Below are positions 17,824 through 26,640 of a stretch of 64,000 bases of DNA, piece by piece. A model generated the notes under the pieces. It had not been told where the DNA came from, made no database searches, and saw only the letters and a program-made list of their open reading frames with translations. This stretch comes from Spirochaetia bacterium UBA5763 (GTDB taxonomy: Bacteria > Spirochaetota > UBA4802 > UBA5550), in assembly GCA_002418835.1 (NCBI GenBank), contig DIEX01000034.1, forward strand, positions 1-64,000, in the 5' to 3' direction. The stretch's first letter is position 1. Each line of letters begins with the position of its first letter. The translations under genes were made by a program, and so were the position numbers.

Positions 17824-18651
17824 TCAGGAGTTCTTTTTAAACCGCATCATATCGCGGAGCCATTTCTGGCTTGTAAGATAGTAAACTTTCGGATTCATGA
17901 ACTGTTTTTTGCTCATTAAAGCTTTCTGCTTTTCCGGAGTTTCATCATCTACTGTATTGACAAGCCTTACAGCTCTGTCGCTTTTTGCGAGTTTTGATAC
18001 TTCAGATTCAGGATCATTAAGATCACCGAAAACTATAGCACCTGTAGGACACGCGCTTGCACATGCCGGGGTATAGAGTACAGCGTTGATATCGAGAATA
18101 CCTTTAGCAACTGCTTTATCTCTTTCCCTTTTCCATATATGGCTGCAGAATGTACATTTTACTATAGTACCTCTTGACGCGACAGATACATCTGTATTGA
18201 GTGAATTTTTAAATGCTCCCTCATATTCCGGTTTCCACCAGTTGAAAGCTCTTGCCTCGTATGGACATGCTGTCTGACAGTAACGGCAGCCGATACACCT
18301 TGACCATATCTGGCTTACTACACCGTCATCACCAACATCTGTTGCAACTGCAGGACATACAGAAACACATGGAGGATCAGCTTTATGGTGCCCGACTTCG
18401 TTCCCTTCACACTGCTGACACATTTTCGGGAGAAATGCTGTTTTAACATCAGGGAATTTTGCGTCCCTGTCATTTGTAACTTTCATAAGTTCAAGAAATG
18501 CCACCCTTTTGGGGACATCTGAATCATCTTCGAAAATAGGCATGTTATTTTCCTGGTTACAGGCAATTGAACATGCTCCGCAACCGGTACATTTATCAAG
18601 ATCTATCGCCATACCCCATTTTCTTTTCATTGCTGAGTCTTTAACTATCAT
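17824..18651 (-). CDS. qrcC: QrcC-like periplasmic iron-sulfur subunit (four [4Fe-4S]-type motifs)
   Basis: 275 residues of the DMSO-reductase-type electron-transfer subunit family. Four cysteine groups are visible: DKCTGCGACSIAC (near 19-30), KMCQQCEG...PPCVSVCP, SRCIGCRYCQTACP, and KCTFCSHIW with ACASACPTGA. These wire electrons between the cytochrome and quinone subunits. No Tat signal is present; such subunits travel with the catalytic partner. It lies 10 bp after the molybdopterin-like gene and 24 bp before the NrfD gene. Confidence 0.9.
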   Translation of the reverse strand: MIVKDSAMKRKWGMAIDLDKCTGCGACSIACNQENNMPIFEDDSDVPKRVAFLELMKVTNDRDAKFPDVKTAFLPKMCQQCEGNEVGHHKADPPCVSVCPAVATDVGDDGVVSQIWSRCIGCRYCQTACPYEARAFNWWKPEYEGAFKNSLNTDVSVASRGTIVKCTFCSHIWKRERDKAVAKGILDINAVLYTPACASACPTGAIVFGDLNDPESEVSKLAKSDRAVRLVNTVDDETPEKQKALMSKKQFMNPKVYYLTSQKWLRDMMRFKKNS

Positions 18652-18661
18652 ATTTCACCTC

Positions 18662-20593
18662 TTAGCTGATTTTAACACGTGTTGACCACCAGTCTGCTGC
18701 ACCTGTCAGCGGGTCAACATCAGCGGTCATGATCTTTTTGGGGTTAAGCCCTTTCTCATTACCATATTTTGTATATGATTCGTGGCCGAAACCGAGAGGT
18801 ATGGCTACAGTTTCCGGCGCTACCACATCTGATAAATGCACATATGCTTTTCCGAGTTTTCCTCTTGAGGAGGAGATTTTAATTGAACTACCTTCGGAGA
18901 ATCCGTGCTTTTTACCGGTCTCTTTATTCATGATAACATAGAACTTGCCTAAATTCATAACGCTGGGGTCTATGCTTTTCAGAACATACGGGAACGCAAG
19001 GCCGTCACCGTCACCTACAAGCGGAGCTTCGTAAGGAACAAGAGTTACCGGGTATTCCGCATTCTGACCGAGTTTTTTCTCGTATGCTTCAATATCAGCT
19101 TTAATTTTTTCAAAATTAAATGAGAATTTTCCGCCTGCTGTCTCTCGGCCTGCTGATTTATAAGCATCAGCCGCTGTTTTAGGAAGGGCATTCCTGGTTT
19201 TATCAACCATTGCAGCCAGAGATATGATTATCTCCTTGGCATCTTTTGATTCTTTGAGAGCCTTAACTGCCGGTTTAGCATCAGGAGTTTCAGCTTCAAG
19301 GAATGAAAGCGAAGGGAGAATGTAATCCGCATAAACTGCTGAATCATTCATGAGCGGAGCTATTGCAACGACGAAAGCTTTTTCAAGCTTTTTCTTTAGT
19401 TCATCACCATAAACGCTTTTATAAACAGGATCTGACCCGTTGAGGAACATCATCGAGAAGTTTCCTTCCTTGATGAATTTATCAAGGCCTGCAAATTCAG
19501 CTGTGTATGATACAGCACTGTTTTTAACCAGTGTTGCCGCACCTGATTTTACAAGAGTGTTGAGGCAGTATACAGCTATGAGTTCAGCAGAAGAGCCGCT
19601 TACTCCATGAGCACCTTTGCCTGCAACTGCAACTGGGTTTTTCGCTGCTGCAAAATCATCAGCAAGCTTTTTAATTTTATCTTCGGCAACACCTGTGAGC
19701 TTTGCAACTTTACCGAGAGGATATTTGTTTATTATAAGCTGTGACCATTTTGCGAATTCATCGCCTGATGATGTCATTCTTTTTGCTGTTATGAGGTAAT
19801 TTGCCATACCGAATGCAAGAACTGCTTCTGTTCCAGGGTTGATTCCGACAAACTCGGTTGCTATTCCACCTGTTCGCGTACAGACTGAATCGGCCTGAAC
19901 TATTTTTACATTATTCTTTTTCCAGTTAAGGAACTGTTTCTGCATTTCAACAGCATTTCCCCAGCCTTCAACAAGTTTTGCACCGAAGCTGAATATGAAG
20001 TCTGTTTTTGCGAAATCGTATTTAACATATCCGCCCAGAGCCTGCGATGTGATTGAATTAAGCGATGGCTCATAATATACGTTGTTGCTCCCCGCGCTTC
20101 TGACAAACTTCTCCATGAGCTGGCCATTGAGAGATTCGTTTTTATTCACCGCAGCGATTGTATTTGCTTTCCCTCCGTTAACAAGGGAGTTCATCTGTGC
20201 AGATATATCTTTCAGAGCCTGATCCCATGAAACAGGCTGATATTTCCCGGAGCCTTTTTTCCCGGTTATTTTCATCGGGGTTGCAATTCTCTCGGGATGA
20301 TAGAGCATCTGGAGCCCGTTAAGGCATGCCGGACATACTCCGTCTTTAGATTCAATTTTGACAGCTCTGTCGCCTATCATTCTGACAGAGACCTTGCAGC
20401 CGTTTGTACATGAATCACTTACTGCCTGTACATATTTTTCAATACCAGGGGCCGGTACATACTGATCCTGTGACCACTCTACGAGCCACTGAAATCCGAG
20501 AAAAGGAGCCCCGGACAATGTATAGCCGGCGAGACCACCCACCACAGCGCCACCGCCGATCTTTAAAAAATCCTTTCTGTCTATTTTTTTCAT
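18662..20593 (-). CDS. qrcB: QrcB-like molybdopterin-oxidoreductase-family subunit
   Basis: 643 residues of the molybdopterin-oxidoreductase superfamily. The N-terminus, DRKDFLKIGGGAVVGG, is a Tat-like signal with RK in place of the twin Arg. The cysteine motif is unusual: SCTNGC, then VCPACLNG, with no canonical CxxCxxxC, so the usual N-terminal iron-sulfur site is altered. Qrc complexes are known to keep this fold without active molybdenum chemistry. The gene order multihaem cytochrome, Mo-like, iron-sulfur, NrfD matches qrcABCD, which passes electrons from periplasmic cytochrome c3 to menaquinone. Confidence 0.85.
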   Translation of the reverse strand: MKKIDRKDFLKIGGGAVVGGLAGYTLSGAPFLGFQWLVEWSQDQYVPAPGIEKYVQAVSDSCTNGCKVSVRMIGDRAVKIESKDGVCPACLNGLQMLYHPERIATPMKITGKKGSGKYQPVSWDQALKDISAQMNSLVNGGKANTIAAVNKNESLNGQLMEKFVRSAGSNNVYYEPSLNSITSQALGGYVKYDFAKTDFIFSFGAKLVEGWGNAVEMQKQFLNWKKNNVKIVQADSVCTRTGGIATEFVGINPGTEAVLAFGMANYLITAKRMTSSGDEFAKWSQLIINKYPLGKVAKLTGVAEDKIKKLADDFAAAKNPVAVAGKGAHGVSGSSAELIAVYCLNTLVKSGAATLVKNSAVSYTAEFAGLDKFIKEGNFSMMFLNGSDPVYKSVYGDELKKKLEKAFVVAIAPLMNDSAVYADYILPSLSFLEAETPDAKPAVKALKESKDAKEIIISLAAMVDKTRNALPKTAADAYKSAGRETAGGKFSFNFEKIKADIEAYEKKLGQNAEYPVTLVPYEAPLVGDGDGLAFPYVLKSIDPSVMNLGKFYVIMNKETGKKHGFSEGSSIKISSSRGKLGKAYVHLSDVVAPETVAIPLGFGHESYTKYGNEKGLNPKKIMTADVDPLTGAADWWSTRVKIS

Positions 20594-20618
20594 AAGATTA
20601 ACTTACTCCTCTCATTCA

Positions 20619-21173
20619 TTAGTCGTGGCATACCGCGCAGGCATTGCTGATATTAAGAGCTGTATGACAGTCCATACACTGGCCCATTAACATTTTACCT
20701 TTGATCATTTCGGTGTCGGTGGAGTTTGCTTTATCACCGTGACATGATCCGCAGCGCGCTTTTTTTCTGCCGTCTTTAAATTGAGCGGTCATAACAACCT
20801 TATGGCTGAAGTATACAAGGTCAGGCTGTTTCGCCCATGAAGTCCATGGTTTGTCTGAATCCTTGTATGAATCAAACATCGTTTTTTTCCTCGGGGTCAG
20901 ATGATCCTGAGCTGTAGTAACTCCATCACGGGCGTGACACACTGTACACTCGCCCACTGTGGGTATACCTTTGAATCTTCCGTTTTCCTCATATCCGTGA
21001 CATGTCTCACAGTCTGTTATCCCGTATTTTTCCACATGAGTTTTGTGGCTGAAGGGGATCTTCTTTGCTGCATCAGCCTGCATTACGTCCTGGCAGCCTT
21101 TCTGGGATATTCCGAAAAATATCCATGCAAAGAGTATAAAAGGGGTAAAAAAAAGCAGCAATGAACGTCTCAC
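20619..21173 (-). CDS. qrcA: QrcA-like multihaem cytochrome c
   Basis: 184 residues with an N-terminal membrane anchor (RRSLLLFFTPFILFAWIFFG) and five CxxCH haem sites: CETCH, CTVCH, CGSCH, CMDCH and the C-terminal CAVCH. It starts at a GTG with aaggag eight bases upstream. It is the first gene of the operon and the probable electron entry point from soluble periplasmic cytochromes. Desulfovibrio QrcA is described with six haems, whereas ActA of alternative complex III has five; the separate Mo-like and iron-sulfur genes favour Qrc. Confidence 0.87.
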   Translation of the reverse strand: MRRSLLLFFTPFILFAWIFFGISQKGCQDVMQADAAKKIPFSHKTHVEKYGITDCETCHGYEENGRFKGIPTVGECTVCHARDGVTTAQDHLTPRKKTMFDSYKDSDKPWTSWAKQPDLVYFSHKVVMTAQFKDGRKKARCGSCHGDKANSTDTEMIKGKMLMGQCMDCHTALNISNACAVCHD

Positions 21174-21424
21174 AAAAATTCTCCTTTTGTTTTTATTTTT
21201 GAAAGAGTTGTAATTCTTTACACCTGAAAAAGTGATTAAAAATTGGAACCGGCGGTGCTTTAAAATACTGCACCATTTTTATAATAATCCAACTCTTTTG
21301 CTAAAATCATTTTGACTAAATGTCAATCAAAATTATAAAAAATTTAATCCCGCGGGACGGTTATTTAATAAAATTTTAATATGCTAAAATTATTATTTTA
21401 TCAAATGTGGGATGGAGGAATGGG

Positions 21425-21463
21425 GCTCTGACCCCGGATGGTTGAGAAAGAGGCTCTGACCCC
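21425..21463 (+). repeat. REP-like 11-mer, two copies
   Basis: gctctgacccc at 21425-21435 and 21453-21463, in the 354-bp gap between qrcA and the transglycosylase gene. The same 11-mer flanks the RAYT transposase and recurs elsewhere in the window. The rest of this gap (21174-21420) is AT-rich and should contain the qrc promoter; nothing specific is seen. Confidence 0.8.
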
Positions 21464-21492
21464 ATAAGCGGATTTTACGGGTACATTTTATA

Positions 21493-21512
21493 TTGACAAA
21501 CGGATAGTTTGT
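21493..21512 (+). promoter_or_regulatory. Possible -35 box and operator palindrome before the transglycosylase gene
   Basis: TTGACA at 21493-21498 overlaps a perfect inverted repeat, ACAAAC (21496-21501) and GTTTGT (21507-21512) with a 5-bp spacer. The spacing suits a TetR-type operator. No adequate -10 box is seen. Confidence 0.35.
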
Positions 21513-21527
21513 TTCAAAAAGTCGTTC

Positions 21528-22229
21528 ATGAAGATAGATGTCGACTACCGTGGTGTTTTAAAAACATCGGCGAAGTATTTTCTTATTATTCATGCGGTTT
21601 TTATTGCTTTCATAACTGCAATGTCGGTTTTATATATATACATTAATCCGCCTTTGACTACTCTTCAGCTCTACAGGTCGTTGTTTAACGGGTATAATTC
21701 CGTAAAACACTACGATATTTCTCTCCGGAGCATCCCGGGGAAGTATCAGCGCCTTCTTGTTTCCACTGAGGATCCGAAGTTTTACAGACATTATGGAATA
21801 GATATTGATGCCATGAGCACTGCTTTTAAAACGAACTGGAGGTACGGGAAGAAACTTTCAGGGGCCAGTACAATTACTCAGCAGCTTACACGAACACTTT
21901 TCCTGTTTCCTGATAAGTTGTATATTAGAAAATACCTGGAGGTTATCGGTGCTCTGACCCTCGATGCGATTGTTCCCAAAAAAAGGATTCTGGAACTCTA
22001 TTTTAATAATGCTGAGTGGGGGAGGGGGATTTACGGCATCCAGAGTGCATCTTATTATTATTTCGGATGTCCGGTGAAGTCTCTTTCAGATGATCAGGTC
22101 CTAAGACTACTATCTCTGCTCCCCTCTCCATGCAGGTATTCACCTGAAACGTTTGAAAGAAGAGGGCGTCTGCGAACGAGATATAATAACCTCAATCAGC
22201 GTCTTGAGATTATCAATTCAAAGATATGA
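21528..22229 (+). CDS. mtgA: Monofunctional peptidoglycan glycosyltransferase (GT51, MtgA-like)
   Basis: 233 residues: one N-terminal transmembrane helix (about 18-45) followed by a GT51 domain. Motifs are STEDPKFYRHYGID (catalytic Glu), GASTITQQLTRTLF, and RILELYFNNAEWGRGIYGIQSASYYYFG. It polymerises lipid II into glycan strands at the periplasmic face. No transpeptidase domain follows, so it is the monofunctional form. The gene has no clear Shine-Dalgarno site. It is the only peptidoglycan polymerase of this class in the window; FtsW at 52.8 kb is the SEDS-type one. Confidence 0.92.
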   Translation: MKIDVDYRGVLKTSAKYFLIIHAVFIAFITAMSVLYIYINPPLTTLQLYRSLFNGYNSVKHYDISLRSIPGKYQRLLVSTEDPKFYRHYGIDIDAMSTAFKTNWRYGKKLSGASTITQQLTRTLFLFPDKLYIRKYLEVIGALTLDAIVPKKRILELYFNNAEWGRGIYGIQSASYYYFGCPVKSLSDDQVLRLLSLLPSPCRYSPETFERRGRLRTRYNNLNQRLEIINSKI

Positions 22230-22245
22230 TAATTTCACATATTGT

Positions 22246-22470
22246 TTAATATGAAATGTGATAATTCATATCTTGCGAAAGTCCATACATCCCCCGTCTG
22301 TCGACACCATCGTATGGACCTCCTTCACCTCTCATGTGTGCAATACCAACCATTACCCATCCGTCAGATCTCATGAACATCTTGATTTTATGAGAATCAA
22401 GCATACCGTCAAGAAGAGCTGAATCGATCTGACCGATTTTGTTATCCTGATACATAACCTGCATATTCAT
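22246..22470 (-). CDS. Small conserved protein of the GSU3473 type
   Basis: 74 residues (MNMQVMYQDNKIGQIDSALLD...IKMFMRSDGWVMVGIAHMRGEGG...DRRGMYG). The pattern of a short beta-rich start, FxRSDGWVxVG, then RG..GG and a DRR, matches the family annotated as GSU3473 in Geobacter and relatives; the function is unknown. A strong ribosome site (aaggagg) precedes the ATG. It converges on the transglycosylase gene with only 16 bp between. Confidence 0.72.
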   Translation of the reverse strand: MNMQVMYQDNKIGQIDSALLDGMLDSHKIKMFMRSDGWVMVGIAHMRGEGGPYDGVDRRGMYGLSQDMNYHISY

Positions 22471-22582
22471 ATCATGCCTCCTTCGAGAGATATAAATATT
22501 CTCTTAATTTATCAGGAAACTTGAGCACCTGGATGTTTCTGGAAATAAGATTTAATGAGAAAAAACGATCAAGGGAGAAGCG

Positions 22583-22593
22583 GCTCTGACCCC
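22583..22593 (+). repeat. REP-like 11-mer downstream of the RAYT gene
   Basis: One copy of gctctgacccc, 20 bp beyond the RAYT stop codon. Confidence 0.75.
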
Positions 22594-22612
22594 CGGAACA
22601 TCCTTAAGGTAT

Positions 22613-23203
22613 TTAAATCCATAAAGTAAGCCTTTTTCTGTATGCATCTTCGTATGCCAGGAATTTTTCTCTGCGCTCACAAAAACTGTGTCCAAGCCTG
22701 TTAAAATATTCATGGACTGTGAAGTGCAGCGGTAGTATGAAATTTTCATCGAGATAGCAGTTTATGAAACCGATTTCATTTGTTCTGGGATCATGTGATA
22801 TCCCTTTTCTTACCGGATTATATCCGATATACCATAATAACCAGAGGAGATACTGCTCGGGATTATCAGATTCTTCGATAATCGTGGAGCCATATCGTTC
22901 ATTCCAGAAAGGCCCGGTCTCTCCGGTTGCCCTGTTATATTTTTCAGCCATGCGTGCCTTTATATACTGCATTATCCGGGATATTGTTTCTTCATTTTCA
23001 ATTGTTTTAATGATGAGATGAATATGGTTTGATACGGTTTCTGCTGCAATTAGTTCAAATTCATATTTTTCCTGGCACATTTGAACTGATTCAATAAAAT
23101 GTCTCTTTCCGTACCTGCTTTTAAGCAGGTCTCTTTTTCCGTGGCACCTGGTATAACAGTGGTAGGTTGCTGTTTCGACAATTTTTCTTAAAGGTCTGGC
23201 CAT
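22613..23203 (-). CDS. REP-associated tyrosine transposase (RAYT, Y1 family)
   Basis: 196 residues of the IS200/RAYT superfamily. Features: MARPLRKIVETATYHCYTRC at the start, the metal-binding HUH pair in SNHIHLIIKT (His residues near 66-68), the catalytic-Tyr region in IMQYIKARMAEKYN, and GPFWNERYGSTIIEE. It is bracketed by copies of gctctgacccc, one downstream (22583) and an inverted pair upstream (23281-23320). RAYTs nick and move REP sequences, so this protein probably spread the 11-mer family seen over the window. The gene seems intact. Confidence 0.9.
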   Translation of the reverse strand: MARPLRKIVETATYHCYTRCHGKRDLLKSRYGKRHFIESVQMCQEKYEFELIAAETVSNHIHLIIKTIENEETISRIMQYIKARMAEKYNRATGETGPFWNERYGSTIIEESDNPEQYLLWLLWYIGYNPVRKGISHDPRTNEIGFINCYLDENFILPLHFTVHEYFNRLGHSFCERREKFLAYEDAYRKRLTLWI

Positions 23204-23280
23204 GTTTTTCTCCGGGTTTATTTTTTGAATAATCTGATATTAATACGTTTCCGGATGGGGTAGATTTGAAAAAAAAACTG

Positions 23281-23320
23281 GGGTCAGAGCATTTTTTTTA
23301 AAAATGAGGCTCTGACCCCA
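23281..23320. repeat. REP-like hairpin (inverted 11-mers)
   Basis: ggggtcagagc at 23281-23291 and gctctgacccc at 23310-23320 form a perfect 11-bp stem around an A/T-rich loop, 78 bp upstream of the RAYT start. This is the classical REP/BIME arrangement. Confidence 0.85.
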
Positions 23321-23460
23321 AATTTTTTCCGGTTTACTACTTGCATAATACATATCCTGCCGCTTTATTGAAATTATGCTGAAACATTGACATTCTGTGT
23401 CATTCTTTCCAGGTATCCGGGATAGATGTATCTGTTTAATTATATAATGTGGAAGTTTAA

Positions 23461-24090
23461 ATGAGTAAGCTTAATGTTGTACACAGCATACCGGTTTCTC
23501 TCCCGGAGAGGGAGATTTTCTTCAGAATGAAATATAATGTTCACAGGACAGAGATGGATGATGACTACAGGAAAAAAATTATTTCTGTGATGAATAGAGG
23601 GTTTTCACAGTGTGAGCCCAGGGGTACATGGATTCTTCTGGATATTACAGAGAGAGATGAGATTTCTGTTGCCTTCGAGGGAGGATTTACTATTCAGAGT
23701 GAGTCTATCGCGAAGCTGCTGAAGCGCTCGGAATCTGCGGTATTTATGGGAGCTACTGCGGGAGCAGGTATTGTTGACCTGGCGCGGGAGGCAGTTGAAA
23801 AAGGGGATGGTTCTTCTGCCGTAATCTATGATGCTGTGGGGAGCGAGACCGCTGAGGCTGCCATTGACTGGCTCAACAGGTTTGTGGGGTCAGAGCTTCG
23901 CCGCAGAGGCAAAGTCCTTACACCAATGAGGTTTTCAGCCGGGTACGGTGATTTTCTGCTTGAAAACCAGAGGCTTTTTTATGAACTGCTTGATCTTAAA
24001 AGGTTCGGAGTAAGTCTCACTGACAGCTGCATACTTATACCGGAAAAAACAGTCACAGCAATTGCTGGAGTGGAAGCCCCTGCGGTTTAG
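23461..24090 (+). CDS. Stand-alone methionine synthase reactivation (AdoMet-binding) domain protein
   Basis: 209 residues resembling the C-terminal activation domain of MetH, which binds S-adenosylmethionine and remethylates oxidised cobalamin. Residues with the family pattern include EIFFRMKYN, VFMGATAGAGIVDLAREA, AVIYDAVGSETAEAAIDWLN and the late RFSAGYGDF. It lies 137 bp before a metH that lacks this domain, the same split seen in Thermotoga. The gene contains one REP-like 11-mer (23886-23896) inside the coding frame. Confidence 0.82.
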   Translation: MSKLNVVHSIPVSLPEREIFFRMKYNVHRTEMDDDYRKKIISVMNRGFSQCEPRGTWILLDITERDEISVAFEGGFTIQSESIAKLLKRSESAVFMGATAGAGIVDLAREAVEKGDGSSAVIYDAVGSETAEAAIDWLNRFVGSELRRRGKVLTPMRFSAGYGDFLLENQRLFYELLDLKRFGVSLTDSCILIPEKTVTAIAGVEAPAV

Positions 24091-24227
24091 ACTTTGAATT
24101 CTTTGATATCCGGCATCTACGGTCCGGATAAATTCAGTTGTAAATATACTGCCGCAGATATATTGTATTAAGATAAGAGTTTAAAATCCTTCGGCAAAAA
24201 AAATGAAATTTATTGAGGAAACTATAT

Positions 24228-26624
24228 ATGAATAAAAAGGAATTCAGGGAATTAGTTGAGAGCGGGCTTGTGATTCTTGACGGGGCAACGGGGACAGAGC
24301 TTGCAAAGAGGGGAATGCCCGCAGGCGTATGCCCTGAGATCTGGTGCATTGATAATCCCGCTGCCATTAAGGATCTTCATGATAAATATATATCAGCAGG
24401 GAGTAATATTATTTATGCTCCGACTTTCGGCGGCAACAGGTGTAAACTGGAGGAGTTCGGCCTTGAAGACAGACTTCATGAGATAAACAGCACACTGGCT
24501 GCGATGTCAAAGAAAAATGCAGGTAAAGGGAATGTTTTCGGTGACCTCGCTCCCACAGGGAGATTTGTTGAACCCTTTGGAGACATGCTTTTTGAGGATG
24601 CTGTGGAGATATACAGGGAGCAGGTGCTCGCTCTCATTGATGGCGGAGTTGACGGTTTTGTTATTGAGACAATGATGGATATTCAGGAGGCCAGGGCAGC
24701 TCTCCTTGCGGTTAAAGAGGCATGCGGCCTCCCTGTTATGGTGAGCATGACTTATGAAGCGGGCGGGCGCACTCTCAACGGAACTGATCCTGTATCTGCG
24801 CTAATTACACTTCAGGCGCTTGGCGCTGATGCAGTGGGGTGTAACTGTTCAACAGGGCCTGCTGATATGCTTAATGTTATAAGGGAGATGAGAGAGTTCG
24901 CGAAGATTCCGCTTCTCGCAAAACCGAATGCGGGCATGCCAAAGCTTAAGGATGGCGTAACATTCTTTGATATGGGTGCAGAGGAGTTCGCCTCTTTCGC
25001 TGACCGGTTTATTGCCGCAGGCGCGAACATTATGGGTGGATGCTGCGGCACTACACCGGAACACATCGGCGCTTTGGCTTTAAAAAGTAAAGGTAAGAAA
25101 ACAGATCTCTCCTTCAGAAAGGGGTTCAGTGCGGTATCCTCCGCGCGTAAAACAGCTTTCATGGGTGGTGGAAAGCCTCTCTCTGTTGTGGGGGAGAGGA
25201 TTAATCCTACCGGGAAGAAGGCTCTTCAGGCTGAACTTCGCGAAGGGAAGACCGGCATTGTGCAGGAGTTCGCCCTGGAGCAGCAGATCAAGGGCGCAGC
25301 TATACTTGATGTAAACATGGGGCTCTCCGGAATTGATGAAAAGGAGATGATGCTGAAATCTGTTAAACTCCTGTCAAAGACCAGTGATCTTCCGCTCTGT
25401 ATAGACTCAACTAATCCTGAAATTGTTGAGGCAGCTCTCCGCATATACCCCGGCCGTGCGCTGGTGAATTCAATCTCTGCTGAGAAAGAGAGAATTGAGA
25501 AAACTCTCCCCATAGCCGCTAAATATGGCGCGATGTTTATACTCCTTCCGCTTAATGATGCCGGGATACCTGCAACACTTGAAGAAAGAAAAGAAATTGT
25601 TGAATATATACTGAATGAGGGAGAAAAATACGGGTACACATCGGATGACGTCACTGTTGACGGACTCGTGATGACTGTAAGCTCTGACCCCGCTGCCCCT
25701 GCAAGGACTCTCGATTTAATCGAATGGTGTTCCCGTGAAAAGAAAATGAATACCATCTGCGGCTTGTCGAACGTTTCATTTGGACTTCCGGCGCGTGAAT
25801 GGATTAACGGCGCGTTTCTGGCAATGGCTATCTCCCGCGGACTTACAATGGCAATAGCCAATCCGTCATCAGAACAGCTTATGAATACTGCTTTTTCATG
25901 TGACGCGCTTGCAGGTCGCGACAGAAATCTCACAGCTTACGTGGAGAAATTTTCCGGCGCGGCAGGTGAAACAAAGGCGACAGCAGAGGCTCTGACCCCG
26001 GATAAGCTGGTATTTGAATCTGTACTGCGCGGATGGGATGACAGGATTGAGGAATCGATTAAAAAAGCTCTTGAAGCAGGTATACCTGCGCAGAAAATTG
26101 TGGACGATTCACTTATTCCTGCAATAACACTGGTCGGTGAGAAGTACGACAGGAAGGAGTATTTTCTGCCGCAGCTTATCATGAGCGCTGACACCATGCG
26201 TAAGGGCTTCACAGTGCTTGAGCCGCTCCTTGCAACAGGTGAGGGGGTGAGGAAGGAGGGGAAGATTGTCATTGCGACAGTCAAAGGCGACATTCATGAT
26301 ATCGGGAAGAATATTGTTGCGCTCATGCTGCGTAACTACGGTTTTGATGTCGTGGATCTGGGGAAGGATGTTCCGGCAGAGACTATTCTCGACAGGGCAG
26401 TGGAGGTTAAGGCTGACATAGTGGCTCTCTCAGCTCTTATGACAACAACTATGATAGAGATGAAGACAGTGATAAATCTCTCCCGCGAGCGTGAACTGAA
26501 GTTTAAGTTTATGATCGGAGGAGCTGTTGTAGACCAGAACTATGCTGATGAGATCGGCGCGGATGGCTTTTCAAAGGATGCAATGGATGCTGTAAAGCTT
26601 GCCAGGGCGCTGGCATCAAAATAG
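24228..26624 (+). CDS. metH: Cobalamin-dependent methionine synthase without reactivation domain
   Basis: 798 residues. The homocysteine methyltransferase barrel (1 to about 290) has zinc ligands in GCNCSTGP (C207) and GGCCGTTP (C272, C273). The methyl-THF barrel (about 310-570) has GERINPTGKK and DVNMGLSG. The B12 module (about 590-798) has GDIHDIGKN with the axial His. The AdoMet reactivation domain of long MetH is absent and is supplied by the gene upstream. I start at ATG 24228, preceded by gaggaa, not at the TTG five codons earlier. Two REP-like 11-mers (25681, 25989) lie inside the frame. Confidence 0.95.
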   Translation: MNKKEFRELVESGLVILDGATGTELAKRGMPAGVCPEIWCIDNPAAIKDLHDKYISAGSNIIYAPTFGGNRCKLEEFGLEDRLHEINSTLAAMSKKNAGKGNVFGDLAPTGRFVEPFGDMLFEDAVEIYREQVLALIDGGVDGFVIETMMDIQEARAALLAVKEACGLPVMVSMTYEAGGRTLNGTDPVSALITLQALGADAVGCNCSTGPADMLNVIREMREFAKIPLLAKPNAGMPKLKDGVTFFDMGAEEFASFADRFIAAGANIMGGCCGTTPEHIGALALKSKGKKTDLSFRKGFSAVSSARKTAFMGGGKPLSVVGERINPTGKKALQAELREGKTGIVQEFALEQQIKGAAILDVNMGLSGIDEKEMMLKSVKLLSKTSDLPLCIDSTNPEIVEAALRIYPGRALVNSISAEKERIEKTLPIAAKYGAMFILLPLNDAGIPATLEERKEIVEYILNEGEKYGYTSDDVTVDGLVMTVSSDPAAPARTLDLIEWCSREKKMNTICGLSNVSFGLPAREWINGAFLAMAISRGLTMAIANPSSEQLMNTAFSCDALAGRDRNLTAYVEKFSGAAGETKATAEALTPDKLVFESVLRGWDDRIEESIKKALEAGIPAQKIVDDSLIPAITLVGEKYDRKEYFLPQLIMSADTMRKGFTVLEPLLATGEGVRKEGKIVIATVKGDIHDIGKNIVALMLRNYGFDVVDLGKDVPAETILDRAVEVKADIVALSALMTTTMIEMKTVINLSRERELKFKFMIGGAVVDQNYADEIGADGFSKDAMDAVKLARALASK

Positions 26625-26640
26625 AAACAGGCCGCAGGTC

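Noticed and set aside
18662..20593. Active molybdenum enzyme such as formate dehydrogenase or polysulfide reductase
   Set aside because: The cysteine motif for the N-terminal cluster is altered and the gene set with a multihaem cytochrome fits Qrc better.
21951..21961. A near copy of the REP-like 11-mer inside the transglycosylase gene (gctctgaccct)
   Set aside because: One base differs and the codons encode conserved-looking protein sequence, so it was not counted.
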